64,000 nucleotides of DNA from Phytophthora hibernalis (taxonomy: Eukaryota; Oomycota; Peronosporomycetes; Peronosporales; Peronosporaceae). Both the position numbers and the translations under genes were made by a program. Positions 42,585 through 53,880 of this stretch are shown piece by piece. The first letter of the stretch is position 1, and every line of letters starts with the position of its first letter. The notes under the pieces were generated by a model that was not told the origin of the DNA, did not search any database, and was given only the letters and a program-made list of their open reading frames with translations. Location: NCBI GenBank assembly GCA_012656075.1, contig JAAKBF010000171.1, forward strand, positions 930,001 through 994,000, given 5' to 3'.

Positions 42585-43130
42585 TTACGACTTCAACGGT
42601 GCAATTGGTCCACGGAGTATAGGCTGTAGTGAAGTGGTGGTGTCCACCAAGCGAACGTTGAAGCTTCTCGACCACCTGGTTTCGGAAGTGGACCCCTTGG
42701 TCCGAGACCCATTGCAGCACGACTCGAAACGCTTAAACCTATCGATAAGCCCATGGTACGCTTGGTCGGAGCCTGCGTTAGTGCACGCAATGAGCTCAAC
42801 GTACCCGCTCATTCCATCGTTTTGAGTACGGGGCGTACTCCAGCCCTCTTTCACCTCCGACCATCGACAGGAAACCATCAAAACCATCGAAATGCAGCAC
42901 CTCGTTCGAATTCGTGGTGTTCAGCGTCTCGCCGTGTGGACGGGGAATACACCCTCCGGTAGTTATCATGCAATGCATGCACTCGTCCACGAAAATCGAG
43001 ACATGGCCCTCTAGCGTCCTCCAGGACAATAAAGCGGTCAGGGCTCGGGCGGTCGTTTGACACCTCGGTGTCCGCTAGCATCTGCATGAACGACCACACT
43101 CAAGCGCTGTTGCTGGTCGACGGTACTTGA
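42585..43130 (-). pseudogene. Retrotransposon integrase fragment, opposite strand
   Basis: Minus strand: the segment RPSPDRFIVLEDARGPCLDF (about 43060-43000) is followed by a zinc-finger-like CMHCMITTGGCIPRPHGE (about 42980-42928), NEVLHFDGFD, then core pieces readable across frames (DQGSHFRNQVVEKLQRSL, HHHFTTAYTPWTN, about 42700-42600). It may be the inverted other half of the gag-protease remnant to its left. Confidence 0.6.
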
Positions 43131-43496
43131 GGGATCCAGACTGTAGCTTCGTTGATCATCATCAGTTGACGGTCCTCATTCCACTCTGCATTTTCCAGAG
43201 CTTCACCTGCTTATTTCGCACTTGCCTGTACAGTCCCGATTTCGGTTTCGGTAGTCACGTAAACTCAGTTTCTTCCAACGAAGACACGAGTACTACTACA
43301 GCGCCACACAGCTCGCAGGGATGAAGACTCGTGTGGGAGTGTCGCTACAGCACCCCATCGGCTCAGCAGATCGCCCCACGCGTTGACTTCGCCAGGAACA
43401 TGCTCGATGACGTACTGGAACGTCATTAGGGACAGCTCCCAGGGCTGCGGTTTGCCTGCGCGATATCACGCCATAGCACGGTAACAGGTTAGGCAG
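43131..43496. other. Spacer before the LTR of element 4
   Basis: No recognisable gene; possibly more decayed pol on the minus strand. Confidence 0.3.
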
Positions 43497-44009
43497 TGTG
43501 GAGGACCCCTACGAGTACAGTGTTGGCGAGTGTGCGTCGGGCTTGACGCGTGAGGGTCGTCGGCTGCCTGATGTGCACGACAGCTGTGTTGAACGAATGA
43601 GAACGATGAGAGAGTGTGCCAGTGTGCCACTCGAAACGAGTACGGACGATGATGAGTGATTGAGGTACCTCGGATCGGTGGGATCTGGATCTGGTCGAGG
43701 TATCTGACGCGTGTACGAGCGAGCGAGCCAGTCGAGGAGGGCGAGCGCTCACTTTGGAATCTGCGGGCTGACGGACAAGCCGGAAGACCAGACGAAGGAG
43801 GACCCAATAGCCTAACAGAGGGCGAGTAGGATTGTCGTTAACTGCAGTCATACGAGTAATAAATAGGAGCGGCACCGAGGTGGACGTTCTGGCGCGGAGA
43901 TCAGTGTATCTTCGTCTGCGCCCGTACGTGTCCTGGTTGAAGTAGCTGTCCACACACGCGGGCGGCGCAGCACTGGAGCATACGACCTGCCCAACGAGCC
44001 GGGCAAGAC
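43497..44009 (+). repeat. Probable 5' LTR of element 4
   Basis: Begins TGTGGAGGACC, like the TGTGGAG start of the element 3 LTR, and ends near GACAACA. It precedes the gag start at 44072 and includes an AATAAATAGG string. The partner LTR is not in the window, so the boundaries are inferred. Confidence 0.5.
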
Positions 44010-44071
44010 AACAGACTCGTTATATGGTGGTCATACAGGGGCATTTCCAACAAAGCGCGCACGACACGAGC

Positions 44072-45860
44072 ATGCCGAAGACGTCCAAGAAGGTGCCCAG
44101 TTTAGTGTCTGGCGGCGGGATCGAGCGTTCAAAGGCGACACGAACAGGGCTGAGGAGCTCTAAGCCCCGCGAAGGCGATGAGAATACCAATGCGAACGTG
44201 GCAAGTGAGTCAGAGAGTGAGGCGGACGGTAGCGGCGACAAAGACGATGAACCGCGGCACCATGAAGTGCCCGACGGCTCCAAGCAAGACGAAGAGCCCG
44301 TCGTAAACGAGCCAGCGCAACATCCAGTGCCCACGGGTGTTAGCCAGGCGCAATCAAGCGAACCGGCGCAGGTGGTAACGAAGGAGGTCGCGCGAGACGA
44401 CGGCGGCGAAACAGGGGAAGATCCACCTCCATGGACGGCGGCGGTGGCACTTACGGCGGTCACTCAGGCCTGCCAGCAGTTGGCATCCATTGTGGCCGAG
44501 TGGCAGACGACGACGGCAAGGGGCGGTAGCGCGGCGCGACCCCGCGACGAGCCCCACGACAAACCCAGCGACGAGACCTCGACGAACCCCGTGACGAACC
44601 CGCGTGCTGCCTCACCTCACCGGGGTGGAAGTGTCGGAGCAGCCAGAATCACTGAGGCTGGTCGGCATGGTACCCACGCGCAGCACAGGCTGGGGTGGCA
44701 CGCACGATGACGACGGAGCCGGTGTCCGCGACACCGAACCCAGATTTGGCGGCAATGCCTCCGCCATCCAAGCGCTCACAACGACGGTGGCGGGCATGCA
44801 GTCCTCCACGACCCGTCGTGAGGAGCGAAGTGCCGGACGTGGAGCTTCGACGCGGCGGAGAAGCACGAGGACGCGGCAGCCACCAAGACTCAGAGGGCTA
44901 CGGCAGCAGCTGGTCCGACGACTCGGACGACAGCGACGACGATCGTCGTAGGTCAAGACGACGAGGCGGTGGCGATGGGGTCCAAGGGGACGAGAGTAGT
45001 TCGATCAGTGGCGGCAGCTCCGGAGATGAGGACGCCGGGGCACGACGATCGCGTCGTTCGAACAGCGGGCGACGTAATCAGCGCGGGCCAGGAAAACGTG
45101 AAGGACTTGAAGCTACCTACGTTCACCCCCTCGCCGAAAGTGTCGGTGTCGATGTGGATTGACCGCGTCGACCTGGCATTGAGGAGCGCGGCGGTATCCG
45201 GTCGGGGGCGCTGGTTCGACAAAGCCCTGTACTTCATTCTTGGCAACAAGTTGATGGAGAATGCGACGAAATGGTGGGTTGACATGGACCGCCGTTTGAA
45301 TGACCGTAAGCGCACGTGGACGTACTTGAAGTAGGCGTTGCTGCGTCGGTACGCCGAGAAGCTCGACAAGTCGACGGCCGAGTGGCGCGTCAACATGCGC
45401 CGCATGATGCCCGCTACTTCGCGGTGGGGCTGAGTGACGTGGTGGGGCGAAAAAACCGGGTGAGCAAGCGGATCCTGCTTGCCCAGTTTTACAGGTGTCT
45501 CGACAAGACGACGTAGAAGTTGGTCAAGCAGCACCCGAAGCCATGGACGCTAATGGAAGCGGTGGAGAAGGCTACGGAGATCGACGACCCCATGGACAAT
45601 GTCGCCCAAGGCATGATGAACATCGGGCAGGCGTGGGCTACCGCGCCCAGCCGCTACGCCATTCCGATGAGCGGTATGATGGGTCAGACGAGCGTGATCC
45701 CCGGTGTCAGCGGTTCGGGCTTCCCGTCAGAGACGCGGCAGGATTCGTGGGGCAGCAGACTGGCGCAGACGAGATCGAGCATGTGGCACTCTTTACTAAC
45801 CCACAGCGGGTCTAGAATGCGTTTTCGGGTAATCCACCTGGTCATCTGTGGAACGTCAAG
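44072..45860 (+). pseudogene. gag of element 4, first part
   Basis: ATG at 44072 (MPKTSKKVPSL...). About 200 residues of acidic disordered sequence, then Arg/Ser-rich frames, then the gag core: VKDLKLPTFTPSPKVSVSMW (about 45099-45158), GNKLMENATKWWVDMDRRLN, WTYLK-stop-ALLRRYAEKLDKSTAEW (about 45320-45385), QFYRCLDKTT, KQHPKPWTLMEAVEKATEID. Ends at the insertion point of element 3. Several stops and frameshifts. Confidence 0.8.
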
Positions 45861-46886
45861 TGTGGAGAAGCGGACTGTCGGAGGGCGGTACAACGCTGAA
45901 TGCCGACGTAAAAGTGGAGTGCCGGAGAGCGACGAAGTCTGGCTGACCGTTTGATGGATGTCGACCCGGAGCGACGGGAAACGGAATTTTCTGCAGGAAA
46001 GACGGAGTCGGATCAGACAGCGGCCTGACCCGTTTATATACAACCGTGGGACGAGGCCTGCGACATGGGGAACCGCGATCGGAGACAATGTTTACGCCCC
46101 GATCTACAACCACGACCGACGGACCCCGATCTGGCAACTCGACGGACCCCAATCTAGCAACTCGGAAGACCCCAATCAGGCAACTCGACGGACCCCGATC
46201 TAGCAACTCGGAAGACCCCGATCAAGCAACCCGACTGACCCCGATGTGGCAACTGGGTCACGTGATCAGGGTAATCAGGACAACGATGATGGGTAAGCAC
46301 GGCGGGAAGTGATAGGAAGAAAGCCAGAAGGCCAACCAGTGGCGAGGAAGGCATTGATAGAATAGGACAACATAAGGCTCAGTCCCGAATTCTCTTTGTG
46401 ATACGCAAGTGGATTTCCTTCGTTCCAAGAGCCAGCAGCCTCGACCGAGAAGAGCCCCAAGATAACCGGCCCCGTCGTCCGCTGCTGGATCGGTATACTC
46501 AACCCCCAACATCATGTGCCCAATAGGAGGGACACGTTAAACGATACCGTTCAGGCGTTGCTGATAACCCGACGCCGAAGACGAAGAACGCACTGGCCCG
46601 ATAACGCCGTGTACAACCGAGGAAACGCCGGCCCGATAACGCCGCACGCCCAAGGTCAAAGAGGAAAGGACGCCGTCACGCACGAGTGAGACGTCAGAGC
46701 AAGAGCGACGCAGTGCGAGGAGAATCCGCGCTGCGCCTGAGAAGCACGCTTCAAGGTTCCTAACCAGCTTGAATCACACACCACCCAGAGGTACGCTACC
46801 CAAACAACCGGGAATTCCCCCGACGTTAACGCGTAGGGGTTGTGCGAGGACGACTTTGCAGATTTCTGCAAAGGCGCTACTTCACA
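45861..46886 (+). repeat. 5' LTR of element 3
   Basis: Starts TGTGGAGAAGCGG and ends CTACTTCACA. It contains a short-period tandem repeat at 46118-46255. A TGGTTCCGCGACTCGGG string at 46888, one base after the LTR, is the likely primer site. Confidence 0.95.
46118..46255 (+). repeat. Tandem repeat within the LTR, three 46-bp dimers
   Basis: Six units of 22-24 bases built on GGACCCCGATCTGGCAACTC. Alternate units are closer to each other, giving a 46-bp period. Present in both LTRs (the other copy at about 56865-57002). Confidence 0.9.
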
Positions 46887-48330
46887 ATGGTTCCGCGACT
46901 CGGGAGTACTACTCCGGAAGATGGGGTAACGATCAAGAAGGAACCGGAAGCGGAGCGCCGTCGATAAGAAGGTCGTCGGCGGCAAGTGAGCTCGAAGAGA
47001 GACCTGGCGCGTTGTGGAGCTGCGAGGGAACCTTCACGACAGGCCATGGTGCCAGCGATAAAGAGGATGCGTTCGAAGAACAGTTCACCGTTCCCAATGT
47101 GGCTTCCCGGAGTCACAAAGGGTCTTGACTCACGTCGAGACCCTCCGGTTCTAAGTCTGTAAAGACCGAAGACCAACAAACCCCGTCCGCCAAGCCCAGG
47201 TGCAAGAACAAGAAGCCGAAGGAAAAGAAGCTACGCGCGCCAGGTTCGGTGGACAATATATCGCTAAAGCCGGTCGACAAGGACGCGGACGAGAGTATAC
47301 GGCCGACGAACTAGCCTACGGACTGAGTCGCGTCGAGCTGTTCAGACAGCTTGAGCGCCATGCGGTTTGGACTTCCTCAAGCCGAAGCTGATCGGAGAGC
47401 TCCGAGGACCCAGCCCGATCCCCGTCCTGGAGGACCTCACGAGCGTACGCCTCGCGGCGTCGGCGCTTTTCAAATGCTGCGCCGTTCAGGCTTCGTGTTG
47501 GGAGCGTTCGAGATGGAGAATGTACGACTGGGACTTATTGTCCTGGAAGGACGCAATTCACGTACTCATCGACCCCTGGCGGTGTTGGTCGGGACGGTGA
47601 AAGCCCCGTCGCAGATCCCACACAAAGACAGCTCAACCTCGACGCAGCCACGCCCTCCCGCATCAATACCGGGCCGCAACCCGACAGTAGCATCGAGTCG
47701 CGCAGATGCCACCAGTCCAACCGCCATGGGTGAAGCGAGCGCAGGCCCTACCAGCCTACCACTTCCCGCAGAGGGTGCCCACCTCCACAGAGGCATTAGC
47801 GCCGCCACAACAAGAGACCCCTACCGCGAACGAAGGTGCGATTCCCAAGTCACTCGAAGACGCGTTAGTCCGTCTGATGCAATCGACGATGATGCTCACC
47901 TCCGCTACCCCGGTACAGGGCGCTATGATGGCCGCCCCGCTGAAGACGACCGAACCGATACCTGCGACGACGACGCCTCAAGCGGACGTCGATGTGGCCA
48001 TGGAATCGGTGAGCTCGCGCGGGTCGACTCACGCCAGGGAGACTCCACGTGGCCGTGACGAAGACCCAGATGACTTGTTCGACCTAGATAATGTTACGAC
48101 GGGGAACACCGCGGCGATCTCTTCGGCCACAGCCGGTGTTGCCAGCGGAGGAGTCACACGCGTGCGTCTATCCGCGTTCTCGGAACCGAAGGAGTTCCAC
48201 GGACGCGACGCCAGCGAGGAGAAAACCCGAGCCTGGCTAAATCGGGTCAAGTCCGCGTCCCGACGGGATGGAATGACGGGCGACGAAGTGTGCGCCTTAT
48301 TCGGAGATCCTGACTACCCCGGCCGATAAT
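46887..48330 (+). pseudogene. gag region of element 3, deleted
   Basis: Starts at ATG 46887 (MVPRLGSTTPEDGVTIKKEP), with a stop after about 26 codons. Helical Lys/Glu-rich pieces follow (KNKKPKEKKLRAPG), then a long disordered stretch and a gag-core start VRLSAFSEPKEFHGRD...AWLNRVKSASRRDG (about 48160-48270) that ends abruptly at 48329. The rest of the capsid-like domain is missing before the protease. Confidence 0.75.
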
Positions 48331-48417
48331 ACATGTGAACCGGGAACCCACCTCGTATGTACGTGCTCCCCGGTTGTTAAATATTCGATGCCCGGACGAC
48401 TATGAGAGGAAACTCCG

Positions 48418-49080
48418 TTGGACGTGATTAACTTGCAGCCAGGAGGACGGCGCGGATACTGGAAATATTACGCGCCGGACAAGTGGTACCGACAAGCCAA
48501 GATTAATGGGAAGCTAAACAACCGCCGTGCGACTCTGTTGCTCGATACTGGTGCCGAGGTGTGCATCATAGACACCACCTTTGCTCGAGAGGTAGGCTGC
48601 CAGATCGACACGGGAGTAACGCAGAACTGCGTCGGTATCCGGGACGAGACGTATTACACGGTGGAAAGAACGCGATCAAGTGACCTTAGGCGGAAACCTG
48701 GTGTACGTCTTGAACATATGGGTCGGAGAGCTTGTCGGTCAAGACGCGATCTTGGGAATGAACTTCATGGTGCCAGCAGGGGTACGACGGACGGCACAGC
48801 GTGCCTACCCGACGAAGTGAGGACCCAGATTATCGGGAGCAGACCGTTGTATGGCGCGAAGATGCACCCGGCCACGGTGAAAAGTGGGGACTCAGTGAGG
48901 ATCGACCCCGGAAGATCGCACGATGTCCCACTCCAACCGAATAAGAACGCACCGAAGCTCTGGGGCACCAGAGGAGACCTCCGTCGTTAAGGGCAAGATC
49001 GAGCGACGCACGTACTTGCGGATAACCAAATTTTGCCGACAAGACGGTCTCGATTGACTCACTCGTGACTCTAGCCTGCT
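48418..49080 (+). pseudogene. Protease of element 3
   Basis: WKYYAPDKWYRQAKINGKLN then the active-site stretch ATLLLDTGAEVCIIDTTFAR (about 48529-48588). After a frameshift comes LVGQDAILGMNFMVPAGVR (about 48730-48790). Aspartic protease of the DTGA type. Confidence 0.85.
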
Positions 49081-49619
49081 GGACGGTCTGCCGCGGGAAT
49101 TCGGATTCGTCCAGGCAAAGTCATGACGGTATAAGAAGTGGCAGAACCTCGCGTATGGTGCCACCTGCGATGCGGACGACCACTGGTCCGACGAAGGCAG
49201 CGACAGATCCGGTGGGCCTTTGGTGGAACACCCGACCTACGAGACTCCCAGAGAATCCTGCATCGATGAGAAGACACGCCGTCAAGCCAGGTGAGAGAAC
49301 AGAATCGGCCACCCAAGGTGATGGTGGTGTTCATCACCCCGGAACAGGGAGAGGACCCCAAGCAGCCACCCGAACTGGAACGGGGACGATCGCGGTCGGA
49401 ACCTCGAACGAAGAAGTGTGCAATGACGATCTTGAGATACCACCGGGAAAGGCGGGAGAGTCAGACCACATAAATCAGGTGGCCAAGAATAAAACGGGCG
49501 ACGTTGAGGCTGAGGACGCCAAAATCTTCCACGAAGGTTCGGAGCTCTTCGCCGAAGAACTGCAAGCGGAGATGGCTGTCCTCCCAGAAATCTCCTTTCG
49601 AAGACCTCAAAGTCGGACG

Positions 49620-50742
49620 ACCTACAGGAGTGACGCCGGAGATCGCGGCGAGGGAAGAAGAACGGCTACGTCAAATCATCTGGAAGCGACGGAAACGGCT
49701 GATCGGGAAGGGCAACGCTTTGCCACCCGCGGCCATCAGAGTTGTCTGCGATATCAACGTAGGCGACGCGAAGCCCGTGGCGCAACGCGTACGCAAGCTA
49801 CCACTTAAGTTCAGAGAGCCAGTCTCGGATTTACTTAAGGGACTTCTCAGCGCGAAGATGATCCGACCCTCAAGATCCCCATGGGCGTCACCGATCGTCG
49901 TGATCGATGAAGAAGAATGGAGTCGACATTCGACTCTGCATCGACTATCGCTTGGTGAATGCGTTGACTCAGTTGATGGTATACCCCATGCCCCTTATCA
50001 ACGACTTGCTCGAAGATTGGGACAAGTACCTTTGGTACTGCTCACTCGATATGGCGAGCGGATTCTGGGTCATCCCCATGACCGATCGAGCCCGGCTGGT
50101 ATCGGCTTTCATCACCCCGTTCGGGTTGTTCGAGTGGACGCGGATGCCGTTTGGATTGTGCAATGCACCGCAAATATACTAACGACTGATCGACAACGCG
50201 CTCTACGGTTTTTGAGCGTCGCACCGGACCGCGAGACTCAAGACGTTTTCGACGGAGGAAGACCAGCAGCGCCGGGCACCTCATCCGTATTGGGGCGACG
50301 TTCGAACATTGACGACATCCTGATCGGTGGTTCGCCGTGGAGCGATCTGTGCGCGAAAGTGGAACGTTTGCTTGACGCTTGCAAGAAATGGCACCTGTCC
50401 ATCAGCGGGGAGAAGAGCGAGTGGGGTATGTCGAAAGTCGCGTATCTGGGTCACAGTGTGTCGGAACATGGTCTGGAGGCGAAACCGAAGAATTTGGAGT
50501 CGCTGACAGCACTGACATTCCCACGCACGTTGAAAGGACTCCAATCGTTATTGGGCAGCCTCAACTATTACCACAGGTTCATCGCAGGTTTCGCGATCTA
50601 CGCGACCACGTTATATTCTCTCTCGGAAGCGGATTTCGACGAGTACACCTCCAAGCTGGACGTGCGCTCCCAACCAAAGTGGACGCATGCCCTCAACGCG
50701 TTTGATACGCTCAAACGAAGTTCGCACAGACCCCGATGTTGA
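49620..50742 (+). pseudogene. Reverse transcriptase of element 3
   Basis: RT entry PLKFREPVSDLLKGLLSAKM, then in the next frame IRLCIDYRLVNALTQLMVYP (about 49928-49987), catalytic CSLDMASGFWVIPM (50039-50080) and RMPFGLCNAPQIY (50141-50179). Two stops follow, then the NIDDILIGG box (about 50308-50334), VAYLGHSVSEHGLEAKP and LLGSLNYYHRFI. A Glu-rich spacer (49080-49620) lies upstream. Confidence 0.9.
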
Positions 50743-51620
50743 AGCATTTCGACGAGGCGCGAGACCCGATCGTGATCGTGTATGCTAATGAATGGACGAT
50801 CTCAGCCGTCCTGGCCCAGACCCATGACGGTGTGTATATGCCGGTGAAGTTAACAAGTCGCACGCTGAAGCCAAACGATCTGAACTACGACATCGTCGAA
50901 AAGGAAATCTTGGCACTCCTGCGCGTCCTGAGTGACTGTTTCACCATGTTAGCCGGGAAAACGGTCCGCGTCTTAACCCGCCACACAACGATGGCTTGGT
51001 TGTTCCGATCCAAGGGATTACAGGGACGCCTGTCGCAATGGGCTGTGATCCCGTCGCCATGGAAACTGGACATCTGCCGATCTTCGAAAGGAGAAGAGGA
51101 AATTCTAGGTACTCTGGCCGCGAGCATCACGCCACGGGTATTCGTCGTCGCGGCGTTGGAAGTCATTGCCCCACAGAAACGCCCGTCGAGGGCTACCGAC
51201 AACCCGACTCCGATCATAGCAGCCGGGGAAGAACTACACGTCATGAGTTTTGATGGTTCGGCAAAGGCCAAACGAGAAGGCGGCGCGTTCAGTGTCGTTG
51301 TTTGAAACTACCTGGATGGGAGATCGTGCACGCGGCATCAGGCTACGCCACGGATCTTACCGTCAACGAAGCTGAATATCACGGCATGTTGCTGTGGTAC
51401 TCGCTTCTAGACGAGGTAACGTCGCCCGCCTGATCGTCTGCGGAGACTCGAACCTAGTCATCCGACAGATGAGGACGAGATGGACTGTAAATCGCCAGGT
51501 CTGAGGTTGTTGAGGCAACGGGCCCGGGACGTTCTGCGAAAATGGCCGTGACACGACCTGTGCCATGTACGACGGGATTGGAACGCCAGTGCCGATCTTC
51601 TAGCAGGACAGACTCTCCAG
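50736..51620 (+). pseudogene. Dual RNase H of element 3: degenerate first domain plus second RNase H
   Basis: The first domain (50736-51100) keeps the fold pattern (SAVLAQTHDGVYMPV, SRTLKPNDLNYDIVEKEILA) but has lost catalytic acids: YANEW where Asp is expected, and LTRHTTM where TDH is expected. A second RNase H begins at about 51240 (MSFDGSAKAKREGGAF, then NEAEYHGMLL and, in another frame, CGDSNLVIRQM about 51440-51470, WNASADLLAGQT). Its Asp, Glu and Asp residues are present. A first domain acting as a connector with a second active RNase H is known from some oomycete and plant Ty3/gypsy elements. Confidence 0.8.
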
Positions 51621-51639
51621 CGTCAAGCTGACATCAGGG

Positions 51640-53480
51640 CTCAGTCGCCCGAGGAATTGCTGGACTTGAATACGCTAAATCGCTTGACGGAGGTCATCCG
51701 ACCCAGGGAGCGTGACCGGGTAAACCTCGACCTAGGACCTAAGTCCTCCGATCCAGAACCTGAGACGCCCGATCTAGGCCGATCAGAAGGAAAAAGTGTC
51801 GATGAGAGACCAGGGACGGTTCCGGTGTTGCCAATGACTACGAGGTCAGCAGCGGCCCGAACCGCACCCACCACAGACACAATCCCAGGAGTTTTACAGG
51901 AGTCGGTAGTACAGCGTCTGCGACTTGATCGGATTCGGACCGCCCAAGATGAGGAACTCTGGATCGGGAATCTCAAGAAGTGTGTGAGCGGCGATCTTGG
52001 GGAACTCTCGCGACGAGAAGCGAAGAATTGCAGTCAATATGAAGAAGGTGAAGGAGGCTTGATCTACTACCACGCAAAAGGTGATGAGTCGGCCGAAGAA
52101 CACGATATGATCACGAAGTTGGTAGTCCCGGAGACACTCCGCAAGCACGTGCTACACCACTATCACGCGAGTCTGGAAGGGGCCCACCAAGGAATTGGCC
52201 GGACCTATCAACGGCTACGGCGTCATTTCCCTGGCCGTGACTATCCCGGAACGTGCAGCGCTACGTAGGTGAGTGTACCGACTTCGAAACTGGAAAAGAG
52301 AGACCGACTATCCAAGGCGAATCTCCGGGTAACATCGTGGCAACGTATTCGTTCCAAGTTATCGCAATGGATGATATCCCATCACTACCCGCGTCGTATA
52401 AAGGGAACACCGAACTCCGCGTGTGGGTCGATTTGTTCACGGTTTTCGTAATCGTGAAGGCGAATAACTCCAGAACAGCATAGACCGCCGCGGAGGCGTA
52501 CGAGGAAGCAGTTTTCCGAAGGTTCGAGCACAAGCAACGAGCGACCTCGCTTATCGACCGCAGGCCAATGGAGCTGCGGAACGCATGGTGCAAACAATCA
52601 CAAGAGCGATTAAGACGTACATCACGGACGTGGGCCAGCGAGACTGGGATGAATACGCCGAGCGATTTACCTTCGCGCTGAATACGGCACATGGCCGCAC
52701 GAGGAGCGAAACCCCGTTTTACCTAGTACACGGTTGGGACCCCCGGTCCACACTAGAAGCGTCGCTCGCAGTCAGCAACACGTCACGTCACGTCGCGACG
52801 CAGACGCCAGACGATGGAGGCTATGGATCCAACGACACTACAAAGCAGCACGAGCACAAGCGTTAGAATTGATCCGGGACGCGGTCAACACCCGAGCCCG
52901 TCTCATAAACGAAGTCGCGACGGAACATCCGATCGAGGCTGGCTCACAGGTCTGGTTGTCCATGGATCGGGTTAAACCAGGTTACGCCCGCAAACTCGCA
53001 CACATGTGTCACGTCCCATTCCGCGTGGTCGAGCTCATAAATACATACGTCGCACGTCTCGAGATCAGAGGCACGCCCTACCAGTTGTATCCGAACGTGC
53101 TCATCTCCATGTTGAAACCCGTCCGCCAATTCCTGCGCGGTCCGCGCTGTTACTGACCGTGTCTACCGCCGAGCGATTCGATTTCGACGAGGAATTCCTC
53201 CCAGAAGACAGCTGGGGAATGCGTGACTTGGGAGAAGATGTACATTAGGTGGAACAAATACTGGATATGCGCGACGGACGTACCACAGGATACGACGCGA
53301 ATTCGAGGTGAAGTGGAAGGGATACCCAGACACGTCTTGGGTCGACGAACAAGATCTCAACTGTGGGGGCTGCTGTACGATTTCCTGTGGCAATGGACGG
53401 GTCGAAACCGGTTCGGCGTCATGCAATCGCATGAAAGCGTGGGCGCGACGGAATCTGGCGCAGTAGAACCCGATGAGACG
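51640..53480 (+). pseudogene. Integrase with chromodomain of element 3
   Basis: N-terminal zinc region HHYHASLEGAHQGIGRTYQ (about 52156-52212) and VQRYVGECTDFETGKERP (about 52254-52307). Catalytic core pieces: YSFQVIAMDD, LRVWVDLFTVFVIV, then NAWCKQ/MVQTITRAIKTYI frame shift (52585) and RFTFALNTAHGRTRSETPFYLVHGWDP. C-terminal GPY/F-like part ends at 53156 (GSQVWLSMDRVKPGYARKLAH). Chromodomain EVKWKGYPDTSWVDEQDLNC at about 53306-53365. Confidence 0.85.
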
Positions 53481-53880
53481 GGGTAGGCGTCGGAGGGCGC
53501 GGAGTAAGTCGACAGGGTGGCCGTCGACAGGAGGAACGGAGGGGAACTCCACGTCTGGACAGGATCAGATCGGAGCGCGTCGGGAAGACGCAGGCGAAGT
53601 CGGTGGGGAAGCCGCGATGGGAGGAACGGAGGAACACTTGTATGGGAGGTGACGGTGGGGAAGTCTGGGGACCGGCCCGTTGGCCGAAGATGGGACGATG
53701 AAGGGACGTCTCATAAAAAAGATCACGAAGGTCACGCTACAAGCGGGAAAGGAGGGGCAGAAAGGAGTATTCAACGGTTATGCCTATGAAAAAGGACGTT
53801 CGACCCTACGCCTAAATCTCCTCAACAAACTTGTCCCGCAGACGGGAGACAGAGTACGCGGAATGCACACGCATCACCAT

